Below, piece by piece: positions 46,322-58,745 of a stretch of 64,000 bases of DNA; the first letter of the stretch is position 1, and each line of letters opens with the position of its first letter. This DNA comes from Ciona intestinalis (Eukaryota > Chordata > Ascidiacea > Phlebobranchia > Cionidae), in the NCBI RefSeq assembly GCF_000224145.3, contig NC_020166.2:9024745-9088744 (forward strand). Direction: 5' to 3'. Below the pieces are notes generated by a model. The model made no database searches, was not told where the DNA came from, and was given only the letters and a program-made list of their open reading frames with translations. The translations under genes and the position numbers were made by a program.

Positions 46322-49300
46322 TTATTTATCATTTTCACTCAAAAACTTAAAAACTGATGAAAAATCTTTTTCTCCGAACCCTTTTTCACACAGCATGCGA
46401 TACATCTGTAATGCTGATGCTCCCATTGGAGTCAGGGAGTTGGTGGCACTGGCTGCTTGCTGGGACAACCCAAGATCCTACAATATATGTGGTAATTAGG
46501 TTATTTGCTGTAGCATAATTTTTACAAAATTTGTTAAAGATCACTAGAAAGGTATGTCATGAATAAAAAAGCTGTAAAAATGTTTACCATGCAAAAATAG
46601 GGCTACAATATAAAATGAATATTTTAGACCCTGTGCAGTCGACGGTGCAGACATGCTTCTAAAGTTTAAATTTTATGTTTTTTTTACAAATTCAGACCAT
46701 GTTTAAATGACCACTACGTTGCAGAAATGGCGGTTAGGTGTGTCGCCAAAGACATGCCCATAATAGTGCCATTGAGCATCAAACCTGATATCTTCTAATT
46801 ACAATGCAAACGTTCTATGCTATAGCTATGATGGTTCCTTACTATACGTATAATAAACCATACCTTAGTCATGAGTGCTGTACCAAAACCACCCTGGTAG
46901 TTATTACTTGAAGGTACATTAGGTAGAACACCAGGTACAGGGTTGTAAGTATCAGATGACCAACACCGTCCACTTGAGGTGTTGATTATACCGGCCAATA
47001 TTTTGGGATTCAAACCTAACCTGGGAATAAAATATGCATTCAAGTGGTAAAGTGGTTGTAATGTGTGAAAAAAAAGATCTTTTTTTCTGGTCTTAAAGGA
47101 CCAACTTAAAAAACAGAAGATCTTTAACCTGTAATACACCTGGCAACAACAACATATACAATTTTTATATACAAAATCCCTTCTTTAGAAAACTCGTCCT
47201 TTCAAATTTGATCATGATAATAATGAAATCATAAATTAAACATAACTTACACAGGCATATATTAAGCACAGAAATACTAAAATTATTACAGTAAGAGGTC
47301 CTAGAGCATAATATGACGGGGGGCTCAAGATGTAAGCCCTACTGGGCAATATGAATATTGGTAGTGGAAACAATTAACATAGAAACCTACTTTATTCCAA
47401 GATTCATTGACTCGGATACTCCAATCATAGAAATAGCAAGTAACATGTTGTTGCAGATCTTGGCAGCTTGTCCAGTGCCCACACCACCACAGTGGACAAC
47501 ATTCTATAAAAATGACAAATTTGAAACTTCGTTTTATTTGCCCTTGTTAGGTTAAATTTACGGTAAATTGTAGCTGGTTGAATAAATGAATGTAACTTAT
47601 TTGGCCTTGTGACAGGGCAACCGCAGTCGTTATAACACAGGTGTTCTGTTTCCTACATCTCATGCCTGCTTACAAGTTACCACAAATTTTTTTGTAGTGG
47701 ACGATTTAGACAATCCATAAGGAATCACTAGATTGGGAACAACTGTGGTAAAATGTTTTGCCTGGGACACATATGCTCACAAAGACACAAACCACAATAG
47801 TAGCAGCATCAGGCCACAAACCCATTTTCTCCAAATTTGATACCGTCGGCAGTAATACAATCATTATGTAAACAAGGGGTAACAACACTTAGCAACAGAA
47901 CATCATATGTAGCTGAGTAACTCTCCTTACCTTGCCTACATGGTTAAGTATGTGGGAAGCTGTTTCAAAATCTTCTTTCTCTCCACCCACCATGAATGTT
48001 AATGTAGCAGCTTGTGCTGCTCCAACTCCTGTATTATAAGCAATATCAATAGCAGTTAGAAACCTTTACATACCCATTTGATTACTGGAGATATGTAAGT
48101 TTTTTTCAACCATCATAACCATTGGTAATGACAGACAATCACTTTATAAATACTTTTATACACAAAAATCTCTAAAAAGTCACATGTGGTAACTTGTAAA
48201 TAGTTGTAAGCGGACACGATGTATGTGAAACAGAACATGCGTGTTATAACAACTGTTGTTGCTCTAACAATGACAGTGGTTATAACACGGGGGTTCAGTT
48301 TTATTTATATTTATCTGCTTAAGTGAAACTGGAACCAATTGCTGCGAAAGCATTGTAAAAAACTTCAAATGTATATTATGTTGCCTAGTCTGTTGTCCCT
48401 GAGAATTTAAATTCATTTAAAGAATGCAAACCACTCACCCCCAGAGACAGGAGCATCAAGGTAGGTTGCAGATTTTAACTCTGATTGTTTTGCAACATTC
48501 TGTGACACGGCTGGGTCAATGGTTGAGCTGTCAATCAAAATACTGCCAGCTTGTACAGATCTGTGGGCATTGGATATTTAGTTTTAGTAATATTTATACA
48601 TAGGCGTAAAGTTTTACTAAACGTTAGGGTTGCAAAAACCAAAAAAAAAGGAAGTCTTCGCGCCGGTAGGCGCGAAAAAAATAACGGTTTGCAACCCTTT
48701 GTTTTCGGTTTGCAACCCTTTAAATATGTGCTTTGTAAAAGCTCATACAAACGTAAACGTAATCAGAATTACGTAGGGATGAGACAAATTAAAATTACGC
48801 GCGTTCGGCGAGTCCGTGTAATGAGAAACGGTCGAATCCGATTGCCTGGCGAGTGACGTCACAGTAGCTATGTCGCATGCGCCTTTCGTCAAGCCCGCAC
48901 GAGTGTGTGGTTATCTTACAAACGAAGACCCGTCCGTCGGAAATAGTAGGTTTCCAGAACAAAATACCGCGGAAATAAACTGCCTAAAACGTTTCCAACA
49001 CTGCTTTATATTTATATGCAATGTTTTCCTCAGGCAAGCAGCATATTTATTACGAAATAGTAGGGATTCACACGTGGATTCATTGCATCATAATAGCGGT
49101 TGTTTGAACCTGGCAATTGATTACGACATAATAGCGATTCACACGTTGATTACTGACGTCACAATAGCGATTCACACGTGAATTATTTAGCAAACAGGAG
49201 TTTAAATACCAGTTGAATGCGTTTGTGTCGTGAATGACGCATCGGTATTGACATATTTTAACGAACGTAAATGAAGTTTGTTCGCAGTAATAATGGCGTC

Positions 49301-50998
49301 TTCGTTTGGTCGAACGTAATTCCTTACGCATTATTAGTATAGAGAAAATCAAAGGGTTGCCAGGCAACCCTGCAACCCCGTAACCTTACGCCAGTGTATT
49401 TATATATGTAAAAAATTTAGTGTAAGTAGTTATGCTAATGACCATGACCAATTTGAAAAAAAAATAGGCCTACCCTAGAAAACAATCCGGGGAACCAGGA
49501 GTCCCTACCAGTAAAAATGACACAGGTGGAGTAACTTGAGGATCAAACAACATACAATAAAGAAACGTTAGTATCATGATCAACCTATTATGCATTTTTT
49601 GTTCTGTTGGCAGATGGCAGGCACGAATGTAACTTCCTTTAACCTCACGTGGCCGGGAAAACGACAGTCGTTATAACATGGGTGTTCATACACCTCGTGC
49701 CAGCTTACGAGTTACCTTACCTTATGTACATTACTTTTATAAGTGGTTAATTTTATGGATTTTTTGTTGATGCATGGCTGATAATTTGGACAACCCATTA
49801 GTGACCACTGGGTTGGAGCGATTGTCGTTAAGCGTCTTGCCCAAAGACACATACGCCCACAATGGTAGCAGCGACGAGTGTTGAATCCATTATTTCTAGG
49901 TTACAGAAAGACGAACCAACCTATGGCATCATTGTCGCATACACTTTAATGACCAAACTTACTGTAAAATTCCTTCACTGCCCAGATAAACCTCCTGCAC
50001 GTGTGAACTGTTCGGCAGCATGGTTATAATTTGTGTTGAATGTTTTGCAACTTCAGATGGCGAACTTACTATCTGTAGAAATGATGGGAGTTATGATGTT
50101 GGATGGGTCCGGGAAAGAGTTGTGCTGGTTGCATAAACAATTTACATAAGCGGCCTAGGTGTTAGGGGAATAGGCAAAATCTGGTCTAAACCCTTAGACA
50201 AGGACCTCACCCATATAAAATAGAACATTTTAATACATACTTTATGCAAGTTTCATCTCAGCAGGTTAATAAAGATAAGTTAATAGAGTAACAATTTCTT
50301 ATGTAAAGTATTGGAACAAATTTGGCCTAAATCCCAGGTCGTCGACAAGGACCTCACCCACATAGATTAAAGACTGTTTGCATATAATGGCATGTTTGCA
50401 CTTTAAATATCTGCCCATGTACATGGTAGTTTGTCAGGACTGCCATAAGTTTTGACTTCTAAACTGTTACCTAGTTAACATGCATTCATTCTTGGGATTA
50501 TATTTTTTTTTAAATGTATGTGTAAAAATTACCAACTCTATAATACCTGTCCCCCAGCCTCTACTATTGGCTTGGTTGATGCTTCAATGACATCAAATGC
50601 AACAACTTTATGACCACTCTTCAGTAAGTTCATTGCCATGGGGCCTCCCATGTTACCAAGACCAATAAATCCAACTGTCCCAGTGCACTGAAAATTGATC
50701 AATTAAATATTAACTTGACAGAATAAATTTAAAATATGTAGCGTTATAAGTCGTTTTGTTACCTTTTAATAGCCTTATTTTGGAATAAATAGGACATGCA
50801 ATTAGCATGAACATAGCTTTAACAACAGATTAAGCTTAAATATCTAATTTCTTAATATATGGGACTATGCAGTATAGGTATTAATTCAGATTTAAAGCGG
50901 TATTTAGTTTCTACAAGTTTAAATACCTTATTTCCTGATATTTGGGAGTATGCAGCAGGTACAGCCTTGCTGCAAACACGACGTAATAAAAAAGCCAT
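46322..50998 (-). CDS. HIBADH: 3-hydroxyisobutyrate dehydrogenase, mitochondrial
   Basis: NAD-dependent oxidation of 3-hydroxyisobutyrate to methylmalonate semialdehyde in valine breakdown. Exons: 50927-50998 (ATG 50998), 50547-50687, 49963-50072, 48439-48560, 47931-48028, 47391-47503, 46864-47020, 46322-46477; 322 residues (human 336), phases consistent. The first exon encodes a basic, Ala/Ser-containing transit peptide ([19 protein letters not shown]). Then a Rossmann NAD-binding motif [12 protein letters not shown] (about 29-40), DSSTIDP, DAPVSGG, FMVGG, the catalytic lysine (about 196) in [10 protein letters not shown], and [17 protein letters not shown] near the C-terminus. Introns carry two SINE copies, a 790-base foldback-ended element and a copied fragment of a STARD3 exon, none of which affects splice sites. 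Confidence 0.97.
47584..47830 (-). mobile_element. tRNA-derived SINE copy, diverged
   Basis: Tail GAATGTAACTTATTTGGCC at left, body with CAGTCGTTATAACACAGGTG and GCTTACAAGTTACCAC, then GATTTAGACAATCCAT and a weak head near 47800. HIBADH intron. Confidence 0.6.
48603..49392. mobile_element. Non-autonomous element with inverted ends (GGCGTAA..GGGTTGCA)
   Basis: About 790 bases in a HIBADH intron. Left end GGCGTAAAG followed by GTTAGGGTTGCAA; right end, inverted, GGCGTAAGGTTACGGGGTTGC. The interior is less AT-rich than the surrounding intron and contains repeated GATTCACACGT motifs (about 49066, 49134, 49167). No transposase seen; the long open frame at 48551-48856 crosses the boundary and looks incidental. 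No convincing target-site duplication found. Confidence 0.65.
49630..49930 (-). mobile_element. tRNA-derived SINE copy, nearly full length
   Basis: Shows the complete order of the family (minus-strand head at right, tail at left): CACAATGGTAGCAGCGACGA, CTTGCCCAAAGACACATACG, ACCACTGGGTTGGAGC, GATAATTTGGACAACCC, CTCGTGCCAGCTTACGAGTT, AACGACAGTCGTTATAACA, GAATGTAACTT. The tRNA-like end is decayed. HIBADH intron. Confidence 0.75.
50225..50266. repeat. Copied fragment of STARD3 exon 5 and its donor
   Basis: About 35 bases match 40089-40123 (end of STARD3 exon 5 plus its GTATGTATT donor) with one substitution, preceded in both places by ACATTTTAA and, further left, by the same GG..AAAATCTGG repeat. 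Not part of any HIBADH exon. Confidence 0.75.
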
Positions 50999-51976
50999 CA
51001 AGATTTATTCAACTTACAACGTGGAAAAACCTGTTACACAATCGTTATAATAGTTTGACCATATTTCATATTACGTAATTATTTAATTCCCAATCAACTG
51101 TGCAATACACACAAACTTTTTAAACAAACAACATTTTCAGTTTTATATAATGTAATACAGGGCATTTTGTATTAGAATCATGTCGCCATCATTCTATAAT
51201 AGACTAGAGAAGTCTCTTCATTGTTATATCATGAATTACAGGAAACGCTCAAAGCCATTCCACGTTATGCCAGCTGGCCAGTCGCTATCGTTACACTACA
51301 CAATATACAATCTTTATGCATAATGAAATTTAGATAATAATAAATCCCAACACACCGACGGCTAAGTCGTAGTGTTTGCATTAATTCTCTGAAAAATTTT
51401 ACATTCAAAGGGTTGTTCCAAAGTAACTTTGGGTTGTACAACGTGTGATTTCTATGGAGATATATGCATTTGAAATTCTGACTTCACTCTGAGGTGAACT
51501 TTATTACACACAAACTTGAAAGAAAATATGTCATAATTAAGATTTTGTAGCGACATCAACATAATGTCGTGTTGGTATAAGTTGTAGCTGTCATGGACAT
51601 TGTATTAACGAATGTCCATTTGGAGCACTAAAGTGCCATATACCATACCAACCCACAGTGGTAAAGGCATAGTCCCTGAGAGTAATTCGGCAACGCCGCG
51701 TAGTCCCTTGTGCATAAGAATATACAACATATAGAAACCGTGTATTTTTGCCCTGGGTTTCAGTATACAAACGCTGCAGTAAGGTTACAGTTAACATACA
51801 ATAGTAATGGATACCACAACATGCGACAAACGCAAAAGGTGTTTATTTTGTTGCAATCCTTTATCGAAGCAGCGAAAAAAATTTTTTGCCCAAAATCTCC
51901 TACAATTTGAACTTAAACATATATGCGTTAATACAAAATCGTTCTTATGATCGTGAGGAGTTCACGGCGTAGTAGA
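50999..51976. other. Intergenic DNA between HIBADH 5' end and PSMD3 3' end
   Basis: Expected to contain the HIBADH promoter. Small inverted repeats are present (CCAAAGTAACTTTGG near 51419; TGGACATT ... AATGTCCA near 51594-51619). No coding sequence recognised; the open frames at 51591-51797 and 51710-51910 have no family resemblance. Confidence 0.5.
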
Positions 51977-54900
51977 TCACGGGAAATCGTCATCTTCATC
52001 AGCCATTTCTTTCGCAAACTCGATATCTTGTTGTTCACGCTCACGACGTTCTTCAGCACTTTCTAAGTCAACGTGGTAAGCCTTGGGTGGAAACCTCATG
52101 GCCTGGAATTCAATGCAAGGTTACTGTGGGTGGGGATATATTAGCTGACATTACACAAAATTTTTGAAAATGGTTAACTCTGCTACTATTGTGTGTTTTG
52201 AACAAGACACGTGGCGGGAATTCATAATTGTAAATGCAAGATCTGTAATGCAGATAGATGGATAGTATTACAAAGTTCAAAACAGTAAAAACAACAAAAA
52301 AATGAAAGTATGCATCCTCCCATGGCAGGACAACAACAATCGTTATAAAACATAGGTGCTCTGTTTGATATACCGCGACCTGCTTACAGTTACCACGAGT
52401 TACACTGTCAGGAGTTACCACCACATTAGGGTATAAGTGTATTCAGGTATTCATGATCCTATGAGCACAGTGTTTGCAAAAAGACATCCATCTACACACC
52501 AGTTCAATTAAACAACAATTCCATTGGGTATCAGGTTCAAGTTCATTACAAGGTAGTAAACACACAACTAACCATAACTGAGTTCTTATAAATATCAAGA
52601 CAGAATGATATCCGATCATGGAAAGCTTTCTGTGGTTCCTGTGTGCTGTACACATCACTAACATCCTTGGTTTGTACATAACCTTCCTCGTGGTTCATTT
52701 CAGCTTCAATAACTCCGTCTCTTATCGCCTGTGATTAGTATCAGTATATACATACATATATTATAGTAATTCTGCTACTACTAAGTATAACATAGTACCA
52801 CTGGAAAGTTTATTAAGACCAACAGTTTATCTCCCATGCAGACATTCTTCATGAGATTACTAAAATAGTTTGTTGATTTTAAATGTGGGGATACTGATTA
52901 GTTACATATAGTTAATGAGTTGCTGTTTACTGTTGTTGCCTAACACAAGAGGATAAATAAATTACTTTTTATATTCAGGTGTTTAATCTGTAAGGTAAGA
53001 TGCCAATAACAATATGGCATGCCACGAAACCTTCTAGTTGGCCTTAAAGTTAACAGTGGTATAAAGTTAACATAAAGTTTCAAAAGACCGAGCCAACCTT
53101 AGCAATAATAAACTCCGCATCTTCTGCTGAATCCAGTTGTAGTTTAGCTGCAACATCTGAGAGCGAGATCCTTGAATAGCCGCTTGATATACGACGTACA
53201 CCAGCCTTGATTACATTGTGTCGAACACGAAGTATCAGCGTGTAGTTACGATCACGCTGGAAAGCTTCCGCATGTTTCTCCAACGCAACATTGAAGGCAC
53301 TTAGGTCACCAGTTCGTACCGCTGGGGATTTCGTGAAAGTTTTATTTGAGAATTTTAAAGTTTAGTTATTAAAGCTATTACAGTGTGTGGAAAAGCAGAC
53401 ACATTTGGTCATTTTATTCTTGTGGGTGGCAACTTGATTGACTAATTCATAATTGCCACTCTCATGCCCACAGTGAAGTTGGTGAAGCTAATGCAGGTTG
53501 TGGATAAGCAGGCATGACTTTTGGTTGTTTGGGTCATTTATATCTTCATAGGTGGGAACTTGAGTGACTTATACATGGTTGCTACTCCAATGTGCACAGT
53601 CAAGTTGCTAAAGCTATTCCAGTGTATGGATAGGTGCTAAGTCATAATAATAGTTTTGCCTAAAATTAAAATTATAGTTTTTTATAACTGCCAATAATTT
53701 CACTAATATTACCCATAGAGTTACATAGGTGGTAACTTGTAAGCGGAAAAGAATGGAAGGGAACACCCGTGTTATAACAACTGTCGCTGCTATGCCACAC
53801 GAGAATGAATAAGTTTTATTCATTCAAAACAAGAAGTAATTACCTTGAGTGAGATCAAAATAAGGGACAAGTGATTTCTTCATGTCATTCTGTTTAAACT
53901 GGGCACGTTCGGGGATTTCCCCAAGGAGCAACTCAACCACAATAGAAAGCTTGGTAACCTGTTTTAGGGAGTGGAAATAGAGTTAATAAACAGGCGCACT
54001 CGACATCACGTTTTTTAAATTTATACAAAATCTGTGTGAAATGTGACATTGTTAAAATGCAGTAACATTCATATCATGAATTATAGAAAGCTTTATTGAT
54101 TACTGTATAATTTTGCCCCGCTTGTAGACACAAAAAAGATGTGTGTAAGTAAAAATATGTGTGTAAGGTTATTTCAGCAATGTCACTTAGGAAAAAACAA
54201 ATAAAATAACTGTGCCACCTATAAATACATTATTGTACTTTGAAATGCGAACATTACGTAATGCAAAATTAGTTATCACCAGATATAGTGTTAAATAAAT
54301 AACATACAGTTTGTTTGAATCCAACAGCACTTGATTGTGGAGCTTTTCTTAGAGCTGTTACAAGCGTGCGGCGAGCTTCAGAATATTCAAGTTGGACCGC
54401 TTTTACACGACCTGGAATAAATATGAGGATTGTGCTAGACCACAAAGCTTGTGTAATATATATATATAATATGGTTGTAGGCAAGACAGAGCTTTTGGAA
54501 GTATAACTTATAACAGAGCAAACATTTTTATTTTAAACTGGATTTAAAGTGTTTTGGCACAATATATTTATAGAAGACTTATAGAATAGTGTAATTCAAA
54601 TTCTTTAATTAAAAAAAAATTGGATTATATTTGGTACAATAAATTTTTCCTGGTATTAACATAACAGAGAAAGTAGCCAACTATTATAACAACATCAATG
54701 ATAATATTTATTTATAATAATATTTTATAACAGGAAAACTACTGTTATAATAACAACAATGCTCATTACCTGTGTAATAAAGGTGACGTGCCCATTCATT
54801 ATTTGAAGCCATTTCTGGAAAGGTTGATTTGGAAGCAAGTTTCTCTGCTTGTTCGTACAAGTTGTAATGCAGGTAGTTACGCAACAACAAGTTGAGCAGT

Positions 54901-56039
54901 GTTGCCTGTGTGTCAGTATCGTGCACTAACGCTGCTGTACGTAGTCGGGCATGGAGAACACTGGAAAGCAATGTGATTACACTTAAAATAGCAATGAAAC
55001 ATTTGAGGGTGTCATAATAATTTTCTAACTGTCAAAACAATTTTCCTTCAGGTATTTTTTTTAATTTATAATTTTTATTAAAAAAAATGTTTACTAAAAA
55101 TACAAACCTGTTTCTACAGTTAACACATTTTATTGTTGCTTAACAAGCAATTTAATTTTATAAAATTTACACCACATGATACATTAAACACAAACTCCCA
55201 CCTTCTAACGTCTTCAAGCTTTCCTATAAGTTCATAGACTCGACTATAATAGAAATAACATTTTGCAGCAAGAGAGTCAAGCGACCGTCGATTCTCGTTC
55301 ACGAGTTTCGTTACAATTTTGTTGGAAAGTTTCATTGCGAGACTGTGAGACTAAAAATAAATTGTTTGGAATAAAATTAACTCTGGTGGGGAGCTAACTA
55401 ATAACTATGTCAGATTGTGATTTATTTTTTTAAGTACAAAAACCAGTCTGGGTATTGGGAAAATGGGTCTGGCATAAAAAGGTCCGCACCAATATAGAAT
55501 AAAACTCAACAATAAGTAAAAGCCAATACATATGATGGAATTTTCACCATAAATTATCAATATCAGATAGTATTGCCCTGATACATATATCTTATACAGG
55601 GCCGTACTATCATATTAATGGCATTTACTGGAAATTTTATTTTGTCAATATACGAACATTGTTTTTTACATAACTATGGCTTTACTATTTCCAGACTGTG
55701 TAGAGTGGCCTTTCTTATACACATAAATATAAAGCACACACAGATTATTTACCATTCATCCTTAAAAATAAATAAAAAAATATTATATGTTCTCACCTTA
55801 CTATCTATAAGATAAATAAGAACAAGTAGATAAACATAGATCTCAGTCTCAGGTATCCTTGGTACTTTAGCTTGTCGCGAAGTCTTCACTGGTTCACCAG
55901 CCTCTGTTTCCATGCTCTTTGGAATAACAAAGGCAATTTACAATAATGTTTAAGGTGTTTTACCACTAACACTTAACAACTCAAATCTTTTAAAAAAATA
56001 AAATTATTTTAAACAAATTGAAATTCCATATATTATATA

Positions 56040-56073
<34 letters not shown>

Positions 56074-57519
56074 ATATATGGAATTTCAATTTGTTTAAAA
56101 TAATTTTATATATATATTATAATTGAGAGTTAAAGTTATCACTTCATGTACAGGAGTACACGTACATACTAATTAAGAAGTAAAGATATATAATAAGACA
56201 TTGTGCAGAAAAATTGAAGAGCCTAAATTCCAATGAATAAAACCTCATTGCTCTGTCCATTTTTAATAAAGTATTACACAAAGGACAATAACAAAACTAT
56301 TATAAATAATCCATGTATGGTTGACAATTTGGATATCCCTTTAGTCCCCACTGGGTTTATGCAATTTTTACATGACCTATAGTTTGAATGAATGAATGTA
56401 ACTTACTTTATCCTCGCGTGGCCGGAAAACGACAGTCGTTATCACACGGGTTTAACACCTCGTGCCAGCTTACGAGTTACCTTGTATGTTACTTTGTGGG
56501 TGATTATTTTTTCNNNNNNNNNNNNNNNNNNNNNNNNNNNNNNNNNNNNNNNNNNNNNNNNNNTGTCTTACCCAAGGACACATACGCCCACAATGGTAGC
56601 AGCGACAGGCCTTGAACCCATTACCTAATGGTAAAAGTCAGGCGCGCTAACCACTACGCCACGGCGCCGGCGATTGCGCAGGCGAAAGATATGCATGTTT
56701 GTATATGTTACATTGGCAGTAGCTACAAAATATCTGGACCATAATACTAGTTAAAGAAACACATTTATAACAAAATTCAATATAAATATCCTACCTCTTC
56801 CAAGCAAGAGAAGAGTTCACTCTTTGAAGCTTCGTCCGTGGGTTGCCGACCGTTGAAAAACATTTTAACCATCCTTGACACCATGTTAAGGTTCAACTTT
56901 TTACGAGTAGTTGGCAAAACACGGATAACACGAAGTGTATGACGATGTTCACGTGAATTCACTGATCTCTCGATTAAAACAAGTTGTTCTCTCACATCTG
57001 AAAGGATTCAAACCTTTCATCATTTTTATTAATATGATAAAATTATTTTGAAATTTTCATTAAATTATGCCAAAATAGTCTGAATCCTTGCAATACAATT
57101 TATTTCTAATATTTCATACCCAAAAAGGGGTCAAAATGGGAGAATATTGATTAAGTTATTATTAAATGGTTAGCAACATCTTATTAGAAGTTATAATAAA
57201 ATAAATAGGAAACTATTCAGACTAATTATCACGTTATTACAGTTCTAGTGAAGAGTCTTCCCCCCCCACCTTATTTGCTAACCACTAACCCCTGACCCCT
57301 ATAACCTACTGCTGTAATGCTATTTTCATAAGCATACTTTTTCGAGGTTGAAAAATCAATTGTATAAAAATAAAGCTATGCACCTTCTACAGACAGAACG
57401 TCAATTTCTTCTTGGGATAACTCAGTTTGTTTGGTTTCCATTTCTTCAGGTTGGTCTGCTTTTGACTTTTCTTCTTTCTCAACTGCTTTAGATTTAGTTG
57501 CAGCAATTTTGCGGGCCAT
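51977..57519 (-). CDS. PSMD3: 26S proteasome non-ATPase regulatory subunit 3 (Rpn3)
   Basis: PCI-domain subunit of the proteasome lid. Exons: 57384-57519 (ATG 57519), 56795-56997, 55797-55916, 55202-55350, 54770-54960, 54308-54411, 53844-53958, 53098-53321, 52573-52728, 51977-52102; 507 residues (human 534), phases consistent. N-terminus is Lys/Glu-rich ([19 protein letters not shown]). Conserved stretches: [85 protein letters not shown], then the PCI region with [20 protein letters not shown]-like [16 protein letters not shown] and [10 protein letters not shown], ending with the acidic tail [13 protein letters not shown] and DEDDDFP. Exon 55797-55916 could begin at either of two adjacent AGs; the one used keeps frame. 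Confidence 0.97.
53370..53640. repeat. Two inverted units of the ~125-base dispersed repeat
   Basis: Reverse-complement match to 17725-18110: TTGCCACTCTCATGCCCACA, GATAAGCAGGCATGACTTTT, GGTCATTTATAT. PSMD3 intron. Confidence 0.65.
55998..56109. repeat. 112-base foldback palindrome with TA core
   Basis: Arms of about 40 bases (starting ATAAAATTATTTTAAACAAA) are perfect inverted repeats around a TA-rich centre near 56053. Located in a PSMD3 intron about 80 bases from exon 55797-55916. Could be a foldback element or a palindromic expansion. Confidence 0.9.
56388..56668 (-). mobile_element. tRNA-derived SINE with intact promoter boxes (contains a gap)
   Basis: Minus-strand start at 56668: GGCGCCGTGGCGTAGTGGTT, giving an RNA polymerase III box A (TGGCGTAGTGG), then box B (GGTTCAAGGCC) about 40 bases on. 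The body and GTAAGTTACATTCATTCATT tail follow. A 50-N gap (56514-56563) interrupts it. This is the best-preserved head in the window and defines the family. Confidence 0.85.
56514..56563. other. Assembly gap (50 N)
   Basis: Inside a SINE copy in a PSMD3 intron; probably a contig break caused by the repeat. Confidence 0.99.
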
Positions 57520-58745
57520 GGTTATAATAGATGTTGTTTAAATTACTAAATTAGGATACGTGTCGACTTTCCCTACTTATACGGTAACCTGCTGTAAAAC
57601 TCCTGTTAAATACACTATCGCCACTACATATCATACACAGCTACATAGTAAAACTACAATCCAATTTAAAAAATTAGGTCTTTCATAACTTCTAACCTTT
57701 CTCAAAAACAAAAACGAAATTTCAATTATTTATTCTGGCATGACTTGTGATTTTGAATTCTAACAAAAAGTCACTTTTATATTTCTGTTACCGTAACACA
57801 AAGAAAAACTCCCCGTTTGAAAACAAAGTTTTTAAAATTTGGTATGTAATTTAAATTAGTGGCCAACTGGACGTCAAAAGTTGAAGATTTAAATTTTTTC
57901 ACTTATTATATACGTCTAATTAATCCATAATCGTCCATAACATGCATATATATAAAACATGTGGGAGGTAAAAAATACTCCGTGGGACATAAAACTAAAG
58001 AGATTAGCCTACAGCATCAGTTAACACATTTGTACAAAAAAAAATCTGTTTTGGGCTCGTATAGGTCGTACTTTGATAAACAAGTGGGTCGTTACTTACA
58101 GCCCAAAAAAGGCAGAGGCGTTTTCACTAAAGAACTTTAGTTGGTATTTCGTGAGTACGTAAAACGGGAAAATGTCTGTACTAACCAATGTTAATATATT
58201 TTCATATTAACATTGATACTAACATGGGTAGCCTAAATTATCCCGTATTCTAAAGGTTGTCGTTGCTCTGCCACGTTTATGATGAGTTACAAATGTCAAA
58301 CGAGTAAATTGACTTGCCTTTGGGAGTAGATAAAAATGGGTCAACTCCTGCCTAAATTAGCCTACACGTGTGTGCCTCGTCGTAGACCCTTACCCATACA
58401 GATTCTATTAGGGGACCAGCATAAAATATTTCGTTTCAATGTATACTTATAACATATTTTAAAAACATTTTTTTTATCCCGAATAACCATAGGAATACGT
58501 TATGCGGTCTGAACTATATAGTCATTATAACACATAGGGTGTGTGATTCCTCCAAGGGCCGTGGGGAATAAACGAGCAAATAAAGTTAGTTAACAAAGAT
58601 CCAATACCATCGTATATATCGACACCACCGACATGACACTCACATCCACTTTGAACACAAGTATGGTAAGAGCTCTTATATCTCGGCTTGTATAAAGTGC
58701 ATGGTGGTAAAGTGGCAACATTGATACATACATGGGTTGGGCATC
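57520..58745. promoter_or_regulatory. Shared upstream region of PSMD3 and serine racemase
   Basis: The two genes are transcribed away from each other from this 1.2-kb interval, so both promoters should be here. No TATA box or known site could be assigned. Several ATGs precede the SRR start on the plus strand (58632, 58701, 58732), and ATG-led sequence at 58632-58665 ends in a good donor (ATG|GTAAGA), which could be an unrecognised upstream exon. Confidence 0.45.

Noticed and set aside
48551-48856. 101-codon basic open frame
   Set aside because: Crosses from a HIBADH exon region into a foldback-ended element; composition is repeat-derived.
56573-56668. A functional tRNA gene
   Set aside because: Box A and box B are present, but the acceptor stem does not pair well by eye and the sequence continues into a SINE body.
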